Below are positions 1 through 8,433 of a stretch of DNA of 64,000 nt, piece after piece (the stretch's first letter is position 1; each line of letters begins with the position of its first letter). The notes beneath the pieces were generated by a model. The model worked only from the letters and a program-made list of their open reading frames with translations. It did not search any database and was not told the DNA's origin. Made by a program: the position numbers and the translations under genes. The stretch lies in contig NZ_JBHSHQ010000061.1 in assembly GCF_042652985.1 (NCBI RefSeq), positions 16,518 to 80,517 of the forward strand. The letters are read 5' to 3'. The stretch comes from Ruoffia tabacinasalis (lineage in GTDB: Bacteria; Bacillota; Bacilli; Lactobacillales; Aerococcaceae).

Positions 1-519
1 AATCCAGTGGATGGAGTATCAGTTGGGAAGATGAATACAACCGGCGAAAAGGGATCTTCGGAAGAATCAGGTATGCCAGGACTTTTCAAACGCGTGCAAA
101 ACCCATTCGTCGAACGAACAAATTGGGATTGGGAAATTGATCCGCAAGGTTTGAAACTAGGTATTAAACGCATTACCAATCGTTATGACATTCCAATTAT
201 GATTACGGAAAATGGTCTGGGTGAGTATGACAAGTTAACAGAAGACAAAGAAATTCATGATGACTACCGTATCAAATACATTAGTGACCATGTGGATGCG
301 ATTGGAGAAGCTATCCAAGAAGGTTCAGACGTGATTGGTTACTGTACTTGGTCTTACACGGATTTACTGTCATGGCTGAATGGGTATCAAAAGCGTTACG
401 GTTTTGTGTACGTTGACCGTGAAGAAGATGATGCGACAGCGAAGTTAACACGTTATAAAAAAGATAGTTACTATTGGTATAAAAATTTAATAGAACAATT
501 TAACAAGGAGGTAAATTAA
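1..519 (+). CDS. GH1 6-phospho-beta-glucosidase, C-terminal part (5' end outside window)
   Basis: The reading frame is open from base 1 and ends at 519, so this is the last ~172 codons of a gene that begins before the window. GH1 enzymes of this type cleave phosphorylated beta-glucosides delivered by a PTS in the cytoplasm. The piece contains the GH1 nucleophile motif ITENGLG (Glu near residue 70 of the fragment), followed by the YCTWSYTDLLSWLNGYQKRYGFVYVD block typical of 6-phospho-enzymes. The catalytic acid/base region (TFNE) lies off the edge and cannot be checked. The stop is one base before the ATG of the downstream PTS EIIC, so the two are surely co-transcribed. It is one of three GH1 genes in the first 10 kb. 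Confidence 0.9.
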   Translation, partial: NPVDGVSVGKMNTTGEKGSSEESGMPGLFKRVQNPFVERTNWDWEIDPQGLKLGIKRITNRYDIPIMITENGLGEYDKLTEDKEIHDDYRIKYISDHVDAIGEAIQEGSDVIGYCTWSYTDLLSWLNGYQKRYGFVYVDREEDDATAKLTRYKKDSYYWYKNLIEQFNKEVN

Positions 520-520
520 T

Positions 521-1921
521 ATGTCGTTTAAAGACAATCTTACAGACAAATTTATGGAGATCTCAGGTAGAATCGGATCTCAACGCCACTTAGTCGCAAT
601 TCGTGACTCATTTATTGCGGCGATGCCGATAACGATGGCGGGTTCAATTGCTGTATTACTTAACGTATTCTTACGTGACTTACCAACAAACTTAAGGTGG
701 GATGGCTTCTTATCTGCTATGGCACCGATTGTTGAAATTAACAGTTACGTGTATGCCGGAACGATTGCCTTAATGGCGATGTTCTTCGCATTCTCACTCG
801 GTAGCAACTTAGCAGAAAGCTACGGCGTGAATTCACTTGCCGGAGGATTAATCTCATTCGCCAGTTTCCTAGCTGTTGTACCTCAAACGATTGATGTAGC
901 AACTGATTTATCAGGCGTTGATGGATCAGTCATTTCATCACTGACAGAATTTGGAATGACAGTGTCTGAGACCGATGGGGTGTCGAGTTTAATGACAAAC
1001 ACAACCGGTCTGGCCTTAAATTATCTAGGTGCGACTGGATTATTCAGTGCATTAATTATTGGGATGATCTCAACGATGATTTATTCATACTTAATGCGTA
1101 AGAACATCACGATCAAGATGCCAGATACAGTACCACCAGCAGTTAATAAAGCATTCGCTGCTATTATTCCAGGTACAGTTGCCATTTATGCTTCAGCTAT
1201 CATTGGTTATTTAGCTTTATCATTGACTGGTTTATCACTGAATGATTTAATTTCTCAATACATTCAATTACCATTAATGGGCTTATCACAAGGTATCGGA
1301 AGTGTTATCTTATTAACATTCTTAGTTCAATTATTCTGGTTCTTTGGTTTACATGGACACAACGTTCTTGCACCAATTATGGACGGAGTATACGGAGCAG
1401 CCTTAAACGAGAATACTGCCATCTATGAAACTACACGTGATATCGCTCAATTACCTTGGGACTGGACACGTGGATCATTCGATGCTTATGCACAAATGGG
1501 TGGTTCAGGAGCAACACTTGCTTTAATTATCGCCATTCTTTGGTTCTCGAAACGTGAAGAACACAAAACAATTGCTAAATTATCAGCACCAATGGGGATT
1601 TTCAATATTAACGAGCCGGTCATCTTCGGTATGCCGGTTGTATTAAACCCACAATTTGCAATTCCTTGGTTAATTACACCACCAATCTTGGTTACGATTG
1701 CTTATCTTGTAACTTCATGGGGATGGGTTCCGCCAGTATTCTTAGCAGTTCCTTGGATTACACCTCCAGGACTATACGCATACCTTGCTACCGGTGGTAG
1801 TTTTGGAGCAGCTGTCCTATCACTCTTTAATATTGTCGTGGCATTTTTCATCTATGCACCGTTTGTCATTGCAGCCAATCGAGTGAAAGTAGACGACACA
1901 ACGATTGAGTCTGTGAATTAA
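521..1921 (+). CDS. PTS EIIC, lactose/cellobiose family (CelB/ChbC-like)
   Basis: This is a 466-residue polytopic membrane protein of normal length for the cellobiose/lactose EIIC family. It forms the sugar channel of a PTS and hands sugar to EIIB for phosphorylation. The N-terminus (RIGSQRHLVAIRDSFIAAMPITMAGS) and the later LHGHNVLAPIMDG and FNINEPVIFGMPVVLNP stretches are family hallmarks. AAGGAGGT at about 505-512 is well placed for the ATG at 521. The start sits directly after the GH1 stop, which suggests the pair takes up and hydrolyses the same beta-glucoside. No EIIA or EIIB gene of the cellobiose type is seen in the window, so these must be encoded upstream or elsewhere. Confidence 0.92.
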   Translation: MSFKDNLTDKFMEISGRIGSQRHLVAIRDSFIAAMPITMAGSIAVLLNVFLRDLPTNLRWDGFLSAMAPIVEINSYVYAGTIALMAMFFAFSLGSNLAESYGVNSLAGGLISFASFLAVVPQTIDVATDLSGVDGSVISSLTEFGMTVSETDGVSSLMTNTTGLALNYLGATGLFSALIIGMISTMIYSYLMRKNITIKMPDTVPPAVNKAFAAIIPGTVAIYASAIIGYLALSLTGLSLNDLISQYIQLPLMGLSQGIGSVILLTFLVQLFWFFGLHGHNVLAPIMDGVYGAALNENTAIYETTRDIAQLPWDWTRGSFDAYAQMGGSGATLALIIAILWFSKREEHKTIAKLSAPMGIFNINEPVIFGMPVVLNPQFAIPWLITPPILVTIAYLVTSWGWVPPVFLAVPWITPPGLYAYLATGGSFGAAVLSLFNIVVAFFIYAPFVIAANRVKVDDTTIESVN

Positions 1922-1922
1922 T

Positions 1923-2087
1923 ATGGATTCAAAATGGAAAACAGCGATTGTTGCTGTAGGTTTCGCAATCATTTGTCTAAGTACAACCGTGGAAAATAAT
2001 ATTCCGACTATTATTACCGGAGTAACATTTGTCTTTTACGGCTGGTATTTACTGAGAAAAGATCGCAAGAAAACAAAGAAAAACTAG
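1923..2087 (+). CDS. 54-residue putative membrane protein
   Basis: A short ORF starts one base after the EIIC stop. It encodes 54 residues: a short polar N-terminus, a hydrophobic stretch at about residues 8-20, a second hydrophobic segment at about 29-44, and a very basic tail (RKDRKKTKKN). That reads as two short membrane segments with a cytoplasmic basic end. No strong separate ribosome binding site is visible, so translation would be coupled to the EIIC gene. A terminator hairpin follows at 2124. I do not recognise the family. The coupling to the PTS gene suggests a small partner of the transporter, but this is inference from position only. Confidence 0.55.
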   Translation: MDSKWKTAIVAVGFAIICLSTTVENNIPTIITGVTFVFYGWYLLRKDRKKTKKN

Positions 2088-2123
2088 ATTAAATACATGA
2101 CTCTATTAAATTTTTACACGATA

Positions 2124-2160
2124 CCTCCACTTGGTCTTGAGACTGGGTGGAGGATTTGTT
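2124..2160 (+). terminator. Intrinsic terminator after the GH1-EIIC operon
   Basis: CCTCCAC (2124-2130) pairs with GTGGAGG (2147-2153), with further wobble pairs inside, followed by a short T-rich stretch. It separates the first operon from the licT leader. Confidence 0.7.
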
Positions 2161-2234
2161 TATGAAAGCAATTGTTAATAAAAGTTTATAAAAACAGTTG
2201 CAATTTAAAATAGTATAGGTATAATAACTTTAAA

Positions 2235-2336
2235 AGGATTGTTACTGACTATGCAGGCAAAACCTAAATATATGTAAGTGAAAGATTTGCTGGGGTGGAC
2301 CCACTTTTATTTGCATATGTTTAGGTTTTTATTTTT
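2235..2336 (+). promoter_or_regulatory. RAT antiterminator site plus overlapping terminator (licT leader)
   Basis: The stretch beginning AGGATTGTTACTG at 2235 and ending GCAGGCAAAACC at about 2264 matches the ribonucleic antiterminator (RAT) bound by LicT/SacY-family proteins. It overlaps the 5' arm of a terminator: AACCTAAATATATG (2261-2274) pairs with CATATGTTTAGGTT (2314-2327), followed by a T-rich run. By family knowledge, binding of an active antiterminator to the RAT prevents the terminator from forming. It controls the antiterminator gene that follows, that is, autoregulation. Confidence 0.9.
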
Positions 2337-2358
2337 GGAAAGGATTGCTAATGGGCTT

Positions 2359-3182
2359 ATGCGGATACAAAAAATTCTAAATAACAACGTTGTACAAACA
2401 AGTAAAATAATGAAGAATTAATCGTCATGGGACGAGGCATTGGTTTTCAAGGTAAGGTCGGTGATCCCATTGATGAAGAAAAGATTCAAAAAACGTTTAT
2501 ATTAAAAGATGACGATTCTATGTTCACGGATATATTTAATGAATTATCGACAGAAGAAATTGACACAGTTTTTATAATTGTAAGGTTAGCTGAAGAAAAG
2601 TTAAAACAAGACTTTGAAAGTCATGTTTACATTACTTTAGGAGACCATTTGCATTATGCAATTGAGAGACAAAAAGAAAATATGCCGCTAACAAATCCTT
2701 TAGCTTGGGAAGTTAGACGACTTTATAAAACAGAATATCAAATTGGTGTTCAAGCATTAGATATCATTGAAGAACGGACAGGCGTTCGTCTAGTTGAAAC
2801 TGAAGCATCGGCCATTGCTTTGCATTTAATCAATGCTCAAAAAGAAGGGCATATGATGGAGCAAACGATGCGCGCGTTAAAAATTGTACAAGGTATTTTA
2901 AATATCGTGCGATTGCATTTCGGCCATGATTTTGATGAAGATTCCTTTGCGTATCAACGCTTTGTTACACACCTTCAATATTTCGCTCAAAGAGTGAATT
3001 CTAAGTTACAACAAGGATCGAATGATTCATTCTTATATGAACAAGTTCGTGATACTTATCCAGACTCATTTAAATGTTCTGAAAAGATTAAACAATACAT
3101 TGAATCGACATATGATTTCCCAGTGGGTCGAGAAGAACAAGTGTATTTAACAATTCATATTCAAAAATTAACAACTAAATAA
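2359..3182 (+). pseudogene. licT: LicT/BglG-family transcriptional antiterminator, frameshifted in the RNA-binding domain
   Basis: Antiterminators of this family bind RAT RNA through an N-terminal CAT domain and are controlled by PTS phosphorylation of two PRDs. The natural start appears to be ATG 2359 (MRIQKILNNNVVQTSK), after AAAGGA. That frame stops after 20 codons. The family sequence resumes one frame over (NNEELIVMGRGIGFQ) across the run AAAA at 2404-2407, where one extra A would restore the gene. The downstream frame keeps most of the CAT domain, then PRD1 (LGDHLHYAIER, EASAIALHLINAQ) and PRD2 (RFVTHLQYFAQRV, YLTIHIQ) with the conserved His residues. Translation from the internal ATG 2427 would give a protein lacking the first ~23 residues. 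The break may be genuine or a homopolymer error. Confidence 0.8.
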
Positions 3183-3195
3183 ATCAATCTACTTT

Positions 3196-3308
3196 AGGAT
3201 TGTTACTGGTCAAGCAGGCAAAACCTAAATAGATAGTATGAATGCACACCCCCATTTTGTGGGATGAGTGTTGTTTGATTCGTATTATCTATTTAGGTTT
3301 TTTCTTTT
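3196..3308 (+). promoter_or_regulatory. Second RAT/terminator switch, ahead of the beta-glucoside PTS gene
   Basis: AGGATTGTTACTG at 3196 through GCAGGCAAAACC at about 3224 is nearly identical to the first RAT. The overlapping terminator pairs AAAACCTAAATAGATA (about 3220-3235) with TATCTATTTAGGTTTT (about 3286-3301), followed by a T-run. The site makes the downstream PTS and GH1 genes dependent on a LicT-type antiterminator. Confidence 0.9.
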
Positions 3309-3406
3309 GATCAAATTCGATGAAAAGGAGGAACATCAAAAAATAAAACTAAATAATATACAGGTAAAGAGACAATCAATGCTTTAAAAATAAGGAGGAA
3401 GAAAAA

Positions 3407-5368
3407 ATGGCAAAAAATTATGATGAACTAGCAAAAGATATTATCGCTCACATTGGTGGGGAAGAGAATGTCCGCGACTTAAGACACTGTATTACACGAC
3501 TAAGATTCCGTTTGAAAGATGAGAGTAAGGCTGATACAGAATACTTAAAAAAACGTGATGGTGTTGTGACGGTTGTTCAAAGTGGGGGACAATACCAAGT
3601 TGTTATCGGTAATCACGTACCCGATGTGTATAATGCCGTCATTAATAATTCAGGTATTGGTGGCGAAGCAAGTACAGAAGATGATGGACCTAAAGGGAAT
3701 TTATTCGATCAATTTATTGATTTGATGTCTGGTTTATTCCAACCATTTTTAGGACCTATGTCTGCAGCCGGTATCTTAAAAGGTGTCGTAGCTAATCTGG
3801 GTGCGTTAGGTATGACTGAAGCCAATGGTGCTTATGCCTTATTAAATGCTGCAGGGGACGGATTCTTCCAATTCTTGCCGTTTATGATTGCATTAACAGC
3901 AGCGAAACGATTCAAGATGAATCAGTTTACTGCGATGGCCGTGATTGGCGCAATGTTATATCCAACATTAACTAACTTAGCTGAATTACCTGTGCTTTAT
4001 ACGTTATTCGAAGGAACGGTTATTGAATCTCAAATAACATCTACCTTCTTTGGAATTCCAATTATCTTACCACCAGGTGGTTATTATTCAACGGTTATAC
4101 CAGCTATCTTTGCGATATTTATTGCCTCAAGATTTGAGAAGTGGTTTGCGAAACGCTTGCCAGATACCATTAAAACATTCTTTACACCATTCTTTACTCT
4201 ATTATTAAGTGTTCCGTTATCGATGTTAGTATTTGGACCTGTGGCGACTTGGTTATCTGACTTAATTTGCGCGGCTTTTATTGCCTTAAATGGCTTTAGT
4301 CCAATTTTATTTGGTGTAGTATTAGGTGGCGCGTGGCAAATATTAGTATTATTCGGACTTCACTGGGGACTTGTACCAATTATGATCTTACAGGTTGCTC
4401 AAAGTGGGATGTCAAATATTGGAGCGGTTATCAACGCGGTTAGTTTTGCGCAAATGGGTGTTATGATCGCGATTTACTTTAAGACTAAAGAAGCAAAAGT
4501 GAAGCAACTATCTGTTCCAGCGATTATCTCTGCAGCCTTTGGGGTAACGGAACCTGCCATCTACGGATTCTCATTACCAATGCGTACACCATTTATTATC
4601 TCATGTATTGGTGGGGCAATCCAAGGTGCCTTTATCGGAATTACTGGTACGATGATGTACAACATGGCTGGTTTAGGGGTATTTACAATTCCTGCTTATA
4701 TTGACCCATCAGGCGTTGATACACGTAGTTTATGGATGTACTTAATGAATATTGCGGTAGCAACTTTAGCTGGTTTTGTATTAACAATGTTTACAAAAGT
4801 TCCTAAATTATATGAAGATGAAGTAGAAGTAGCAACAACAAACGGTGCAGCTTATAGTGATACAAGTAATGCGAGCCTAATTGATGAAACGTCTACAGAC
4901 GATGGCTTAGCAGCCCAAGAAATTATTGCTAGCCCAATTAGTGGTCAAGCAATGCCATTAAGTGAAGCACCGGACGAAGTATTCGCAAGTGGTGCAATGG
5001 GTAAAGGAATTGCGATTGAACCAACAGAAGGTGTCGTTTATGCGCCAGTTAATGCAACCGTAACAACGATCTTCCCAACAGGACATGCGATTGGCTTAAC
5101 AACAGAGAATGGGGCAGAGATACTCATTCATATTGGTCTAGACACTGTCAATTTAGATGGAAAAGGATTCGAAAAACTTGTTGAAAACAATCAACAAGTT
5201 GAAGCCGGACAAGAGCTAGTTCGTTTCGATATCGATTTAATTAAAGAAGCTGGCTATGAAACTGTTACACCGATTGTTGTGACTAATACTGGAAATTATT
5301 CAGATGTTCTAGTGACGAATGATTCTGAAATTCAACAAGGTGACTATTTATTCACAACAGTTAAATAG
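3407..5368 (+). CDS. bglP: PTS beta-glucoside transporter EIIBCA (BglP/BglF type)
   Basis: This 653-residue fused PTS permease imports and phosphorylates aryl- or other beta-glucosides. Order of domains: EIIB (residues 1-80, phospho-Cys in LRHCITRLRF at about 28), a long EIIC membrane domain (about 100-470), an acidic linker, then EIIA (about 500-653; the LIHIGLDTVNLDGKGF block carries the active His). Length and order match Bacillus BglP. A strong AAGGAGGAAG site precedes ATG 3407. The RAT switch upstream and the GH1 gene downstream place it in a LicT-controlled operon. EIIB or EIIA of this protein would also be the likely source of inhibitory phosphorylation of the antiterminator. Confidence 0.95.
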   Translation: MAKNYDELAKDIIAHIGGEENVRDLRHCITRLRFRLKDESKADTEYLKKRDGVVTVVQSGGQYQVVIGNHVPDVYNAVINNSGIGGEASTEDDGPKGNLFDQFIDLMSGLFQPFLGPMSAAGILKGVVANLGALGMTEANGAYALLNAAGDGFFQFLPFMIALTAAKRFKMNQFTAMAVIGAMLYPTLTNLAELPVLYTLFEGTVIESQITSTFFGIPIILPPGGYYSTVIPAIFAIFIASRFEKWFAKRLPDTIKTFFTPFFTLLLSVPLSMLVFGPVATWLSDLICAAFIALNGFSPILFGVVLGGAWQILVLFGLHWGLVPIMILQVAQSGMSNIGAVINAVSFAQMGVMIAIYFKTKEAKVKQLSVPAIISAAFGVTEPAIYGFSLPMRTPFIISCIGGAIQGAFIGITGTMMYNMAGLGVFTIPAYIDPSGVDTRSLWMYLMNIAVATLAGFVLTMFTKVPKLYEDEVEVATTNGAAYSDTSNASLIDETSTDDGLAAQEIIASPISGQAMPLSEAPDEVFASGAMGKGIAIEPTEGVVYAPVNATVTTIFPTGHAIGLTTENGAEILIHIGLDTVNLDGKGFEKLVENNQQVEAGQELVRFDIDLIKEAGYETVTPIVVTNTGNYSDVLVTNDSEIQQGDYLFTTVK

Positions 5369-5384
5369 TTTAAATTCACTTTAA

Positions 5385-5402
5385 TGTGTCAGTCTTACAC
5401 AA
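5385..5402. promoter_or_regulatory. Near-palindromic 18-bp element, candidate RpiR operator (copy 1)
   Basis: TGTGTCAGTCTTACACAA is identical to 40803-40820, between the rpiR and GH4 genes. The core reads TGTGT.AG.CT.ACACA, a 17-bp inverted repeat with one mismatched pair. It ends 124 bp before the GH1 start, almost the same spacing as at the GH4 gene. Its right half (CTTACAC) also pairs with GTGTAAG at 5429-5435, enclosing a second stem (CCACTC/GAGTGG), so an RNA hairpin over 5394-5435 is an alternative reading. Confidence 0.6.
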
Positions 5403-5481
5403 AACCACTCATTTATCTGTGAGTGGATGTGTAAGGCATTTCAATAATAGGCAAATACTAGAGAGTGACGACTAAAAAAGT

Positions 5482-5496
5482 TACAATAGCATTGTA
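5482..5496. repeat. Perfect inverted repeat upstream of GH1
   Basis: TACAAT-AGC-ATTGTA lies about 30 bp before the GH1 start. It could be an operator or a promoter-overlapping site; no function is established. Confidence 0.35.
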
Positions 5497-5526
5497 GGGT
5501 TACAAAGACAACAAGGAGGAATGGAA

Positions 5527-6966
5527 ATGGGATTTAGAGATGATTTCTTATGGGGAGGCGCAACTGCTGCGAACCAATGTGAAGGTGGATATGATGAAGG
5601 TGGCCGTGGTTTAGCCAATGTGGATGTTGTTCCCATTGGAGAAGACCGTGGACCAATTATTACCGGACAAATGAAGCATTTAGATTTTGATGATGCGCAT
5701 TTTTATCCAGCAAAAAAAGCGATTGACATGTACCATCATTTTAAAGAGGATATTGCTTTATTCGCTGAGATGGGCTTGAAGACATACCGCTTTAGTATTG
5801 CTTGGACGCGTATCTTCCCTAAAGGTGACGAGCAGGAGCCAAATGAAGCAGGGCTTAAATTCTATGAAGAATTAATCGATGAATTACTCAAATATGACAT
5901 CGAACCGCTTGTGACAATTACTCATTTCGATATGCCAATTCATTTAATTCAAGAATACGGTGGCTGGAGAAATCGTGAAGTTGTAGACTTTTACGAACGT
6001 TTAGTGACTGTTCTATTCAATCGCTTTAAAGGAAAAGTAAAATACTGGCTAACATTTAACGAAATTAATATGATCTTACATGCGCCATTTATGGGAGCGG
6101 GACTTGTATTTGAAGAAGGTGAGAATCAAGAACAAGTGAAATATATTGTTGCTCATCACGAACTACTCGCAAGTGCCATCGCAACGAAAGTAGCTCATGA
6201 AGTTGATCCTGAGAATATGGTCGGTTGTATGATTGCGGCTGGACAATATTATCCAAATACACCAAATCCAGCAGATGTTCGCCAAGCACAAATGGATAAC
6301 CAAGAGAACTATTTCTTTATCGATGTACAATCACGTGGGGAATACCCAGCGTATGCACTCAAACAATTAGAGCGTGAAGGTATTGAGATACCTTTCGAAG
6401 AAGGCGATAAAGAGTTATTAAAAGAGCATACGGTTGACTTTATATCATTCTCTTATTACTCATCACGTGTATCGTCTGCTGATCCGAAAGTAAACGAGAA
6501 GACGGAAGGGAATATTTTTGCATCAGTGAAGAACCCATATTTGGAAGCAAGTGAGTGGGGATGGCAAATTGATCCATTAGGATTCCGAATTACAATGAAC
6601 GAATTATACGACCGTTACCAAAAACCGTTATTCGTTGTTGAAAATGGACTAGGAGCTATTGATACTCCTGATGCAGACGGAAATATTGTAGATGATTACC
6701 GAATCGACTACTTAAAACAACACGTGGAGACAATGAAAGAAGCCGTTGAATTAGACGGCGTTGATTTACTTGGTTACACAACTTGGGGTGTCATTGATTT
6801 AGTGTCAGCAGGTACGGGAGAAATGAAGAAGCGCTACGGCTTCATCTACGTTGACCGGGATAATGAAGGAAACGGTACGTTAGCCCGTTCTAAGAAAAAA
6901 TCTTTTGACTGGTATAAACAAGTAATTGAGTCAAATGGAGAGGACTTAGATTATACGAAAGGTTAA
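5527..6966 (+). CDS. bglA: GH1 6-phospho-beta-glucosidase
   Basis: This is a full-length GH1 enzyme (about 479 residues) that hydrolyses PTS-phosphorylated beta-glucosides in the cytoplasm. Family motifs: N-terminal FLWGGATAANQCEG, acid/base Glu in WLTFNEIN (about residue 179), nucleophile Glu in VVENGLGA (about 370), and the KKRYGFIYVDRDNEGNGT block typical of phospho-sugar enzymes. Two in-frame ATGs exist, at 5521 and 5527. The first abuts GGAGGA with no spacing and the second has six bases, so 5527 is chosen. It lies behind bglP. A distinct 18-bp element at 5385 suggests a second promoter or regulator. It is close in sequence to the GH1 gene at 8434. Confidence 0.93.
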   Translation: MGFRDDFLWGGATAANQCEGGYDEGGRGLANVDVVPIGEDRGPIITGQMKHLDFDDAHFYPAKKAIDMYHHFKEDIALFAEMGLKTYRFSIAWTRIFPKGDEQEPNEAGLKFYEELIDELLKYDIEPLVTITHFDMPIHLIQEYGGWRNREVVDFYERLVTVLFNRFKGKVKYWLTFNEINMILHAPFMGAGLVFEEGENQEQVKYIVAHHELLASAIATKVAHEVDPENMVGCMIAAGQYYPNTPNPADVRQAQMDNQENYFFIDVQSRGEYPAYALKQLEREGIEIPFEEGDKELLKEHTVDFISFSYYSSRVSSADPKVNEKTEGNIFASVKNPYLEASEWGWQIDPLGFRITMNELYDRYQKPLFVVENGLGAIDTPDADGNIVDDYRIDYLKQHVETMKEAVELDGVDLLGYTTWGVIDLVSAGTGEMKKRYGFIYVDRDNEGNGTLARSKKKSFDWYKQVIESNGEDLDYTKG

Positions 6967-6997
6967 TTTAGATCGATTTTTGTAAAGGAGAGAGGAT

Positions 6998-7576
6998 ATG
7001 TCACGATTATATTTAATGCGGCATGGTCAAACTTTATTCAATGAGTTAAAACGAATTCAAGGAGCCTGCGATTCACCACTAACAGACTTAGGTAAATCAC
7101 AAGCCGAAGAGGCTAAAAAGTATTTCGAGAGTGAGTCACTTTCCTTTTCGGGTCTTTATTCATCAACCCAAGAGCGTGCGTCTGATACATTAGAAATTGT
7201 GAAGCCAGATGAGGCTTATACGCGTCTGAAAGGTTTAAAAGAATGGAACTTTGGTATCTATGAAGGGTCTCCAGAATACTTGAATCCACCCGCTCAAGAA
7301 GGGCAAGAAAGTTATGGGGATTACTTCAAGACATATGGTGGTGAATCAGTGACTGAAGTTGAGGAGCGCATGTCTGAAACTTTAACAGAGTTGATGAAAC
7401 AACATCGAGATGGGAATGTTTTAGCGGTGAGTCATGGAGGTGCTTTGTATGCTTTTTATTTAAAATGGCGCAAAGCAGAAGACATTCGTCCGAGCTTCTC
7501 AAATTGCTGTATCTTAGTGTATGACTATGAAGATGGGAAATTTGATCTGGTCGAGAGTATCAATCCCGGACAATAA
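6998..7576 (+). CDS. Histidine phosphatase family protein (phosphoglycerate mutase-like)
   Basis: A 192-residue protein with the family signature LYLMRHGQT near the N-terminus (phospho-accepting His 9) and the second catalytic His in AVSHGGALYAF (about 147). Members are mostly small-molecule phosphatases, and the substrate cannot be told from sequence. It sits 31 bp after the GH1 gene with AGGAGAG before its ATG, and its stop overlaps the ribosome binding site of the next gene, so it is inside the beta-glucoside operon. A role in dephosphorylating sugar phosphates that build up during uptake is plausible but inferred. Confidence 0.88.
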   Translation: MSRLYLMRHGQTLFNELKRIQGACDSPLTDLGKSQAEEAKKYFESESLSFSGLYSSTQERASDTLEIVKPDEAYTRLKGLKEWNFGIYEGSPEYLNPPAQEGQESYGDYFKTYGGESVTEVEERMSETLTELMKQHRDGNVLAVSHGGALYAFYLKWRKAEDIRPSFSNCCILVYDYEDGKFDLVESINPGQ

Positions 7577-7586
7577 GGAGAATTAT

Positions 7587-8417
7587 GTGAGCAAATATAT
7601 TTTTTTAGATGTAGATGGGACATTAGTGACGTATGAAAACCACTTGCCGGACTCTGCAGTCAAAGCAATTAAAGCGGCGCAAGCTAAGGGGCATAAAGTG
7701 TATACAGTCACAGGTCGCAGTAAGGCTGAGATGTATCAAGAGATTTTAAATATTGGTTTTGACGGTTATATAGGTGGTAATGGGAATTATATTGAAAGTG
7801 ACGATGAAGTACTTGCACACCGTACTCTAACCGCTGAAGATACCAATCGTATTGTTAATTGGTTACATGAGCGGGGGCTGGAATTTTATTTAGAAGCTAA
7901 CAGCGGTCTTTACGCGAGTAAACATTTTGAAGAGCGGGGCTTGCAGACAATGAGAGACTACGTTGCATACAAAGGCCATGCGGATGAGGGAATGACGGTT
8001 CGAAAAGCCTTTCCGGAAATGTTATTTGGTGAAGACTTGAATCGCTCTGATATTAATAAGATTAGTTTTATTCTTGATAGCTACCAAGATTTTAAAGAAG
8101 CGGAAGCAGAATTTTCCGACTTTAAAGTAGGTACTTGGGGTGGTCGAGGCGAGAAAGCTTTATTTGGAGATATTGCTTTAGCTGGAATTAATAAACAGAC
8201 GGCGTTGGATTTCTTATTGAAGGAAAAAGGCGTTGACCGTAAAGAGACGATTGCATTTGGGGACGCAAATGTTGATATTCCCATGCTTGAGTTTTGTGAT
8301 GTAGGTGTAGCAATGGGGAGCGGCGGTGATGGCATTAAAGCCATGGCAGATTACGTGACTGATGCTACTGAAGAAGATGGTTTATATAATGCATTTAAGC
8401 ATTTCGATTTAATTTAA
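7587..8417 (+). CDS. HAD superfamily (Cof-type) phosphatase
   Basis: A 276-residue hydrolase of the Cof subfamily. It has motif I FLDVDGTLV at the N-terminus, TGRSKAEM as motif II, and GDANVDIPML as motif IV, with the cap domain in between. The open frame extends upstream into the previous gene, but GTG 7587 follows TAAGGAG (7574-7580) at ideal spacing and gives the family-typical N-terminus VSKYIFLDVDG. These enzymes dephosphorylate sugar phosphates or cofactors; the substrate is not deducible. Two phosphatases placed between two GH1 genes suggest a sugar-phosphate relief function for the operon (inference). Confidence 0.88.
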   Translation: MSKYIFLDVDGTLVTYENHLPDSAVKAIKAAQAKGHKVYTVTGRSKAEMYQEILNIGFDGYIGGNGNYIESDDEVLAHRTLTAEDTNRIVNWLHERGLEFYLEANSGLYASKHFEERGLQTMRDYVAYKGHADEGMTVRKAFPEMLFGEDLNRSDINKISFILDSYQDFKEAEAEFSDFKVGTWGGRGEKALFGDIALAGINKQTALDFLLKEKGVDRKETIAFGDANVDIPMLEFCDVGVAMGSGGDGIKAMADYVTDATEEDGLYNAFKHFDLI

Positions 8418-8433
8418 AAAGGAGAGTTAATAA

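Noticed and set aside
5394..5435. Intrinsic terminator between bglP and the GH1 gene
   Set aside because: The stem is good (CTTACAC/GTGTAAG with an inner CCACTC/GAGTGG) but no T-run follows, so termination is not supported; kept as an operator or hairpin note.
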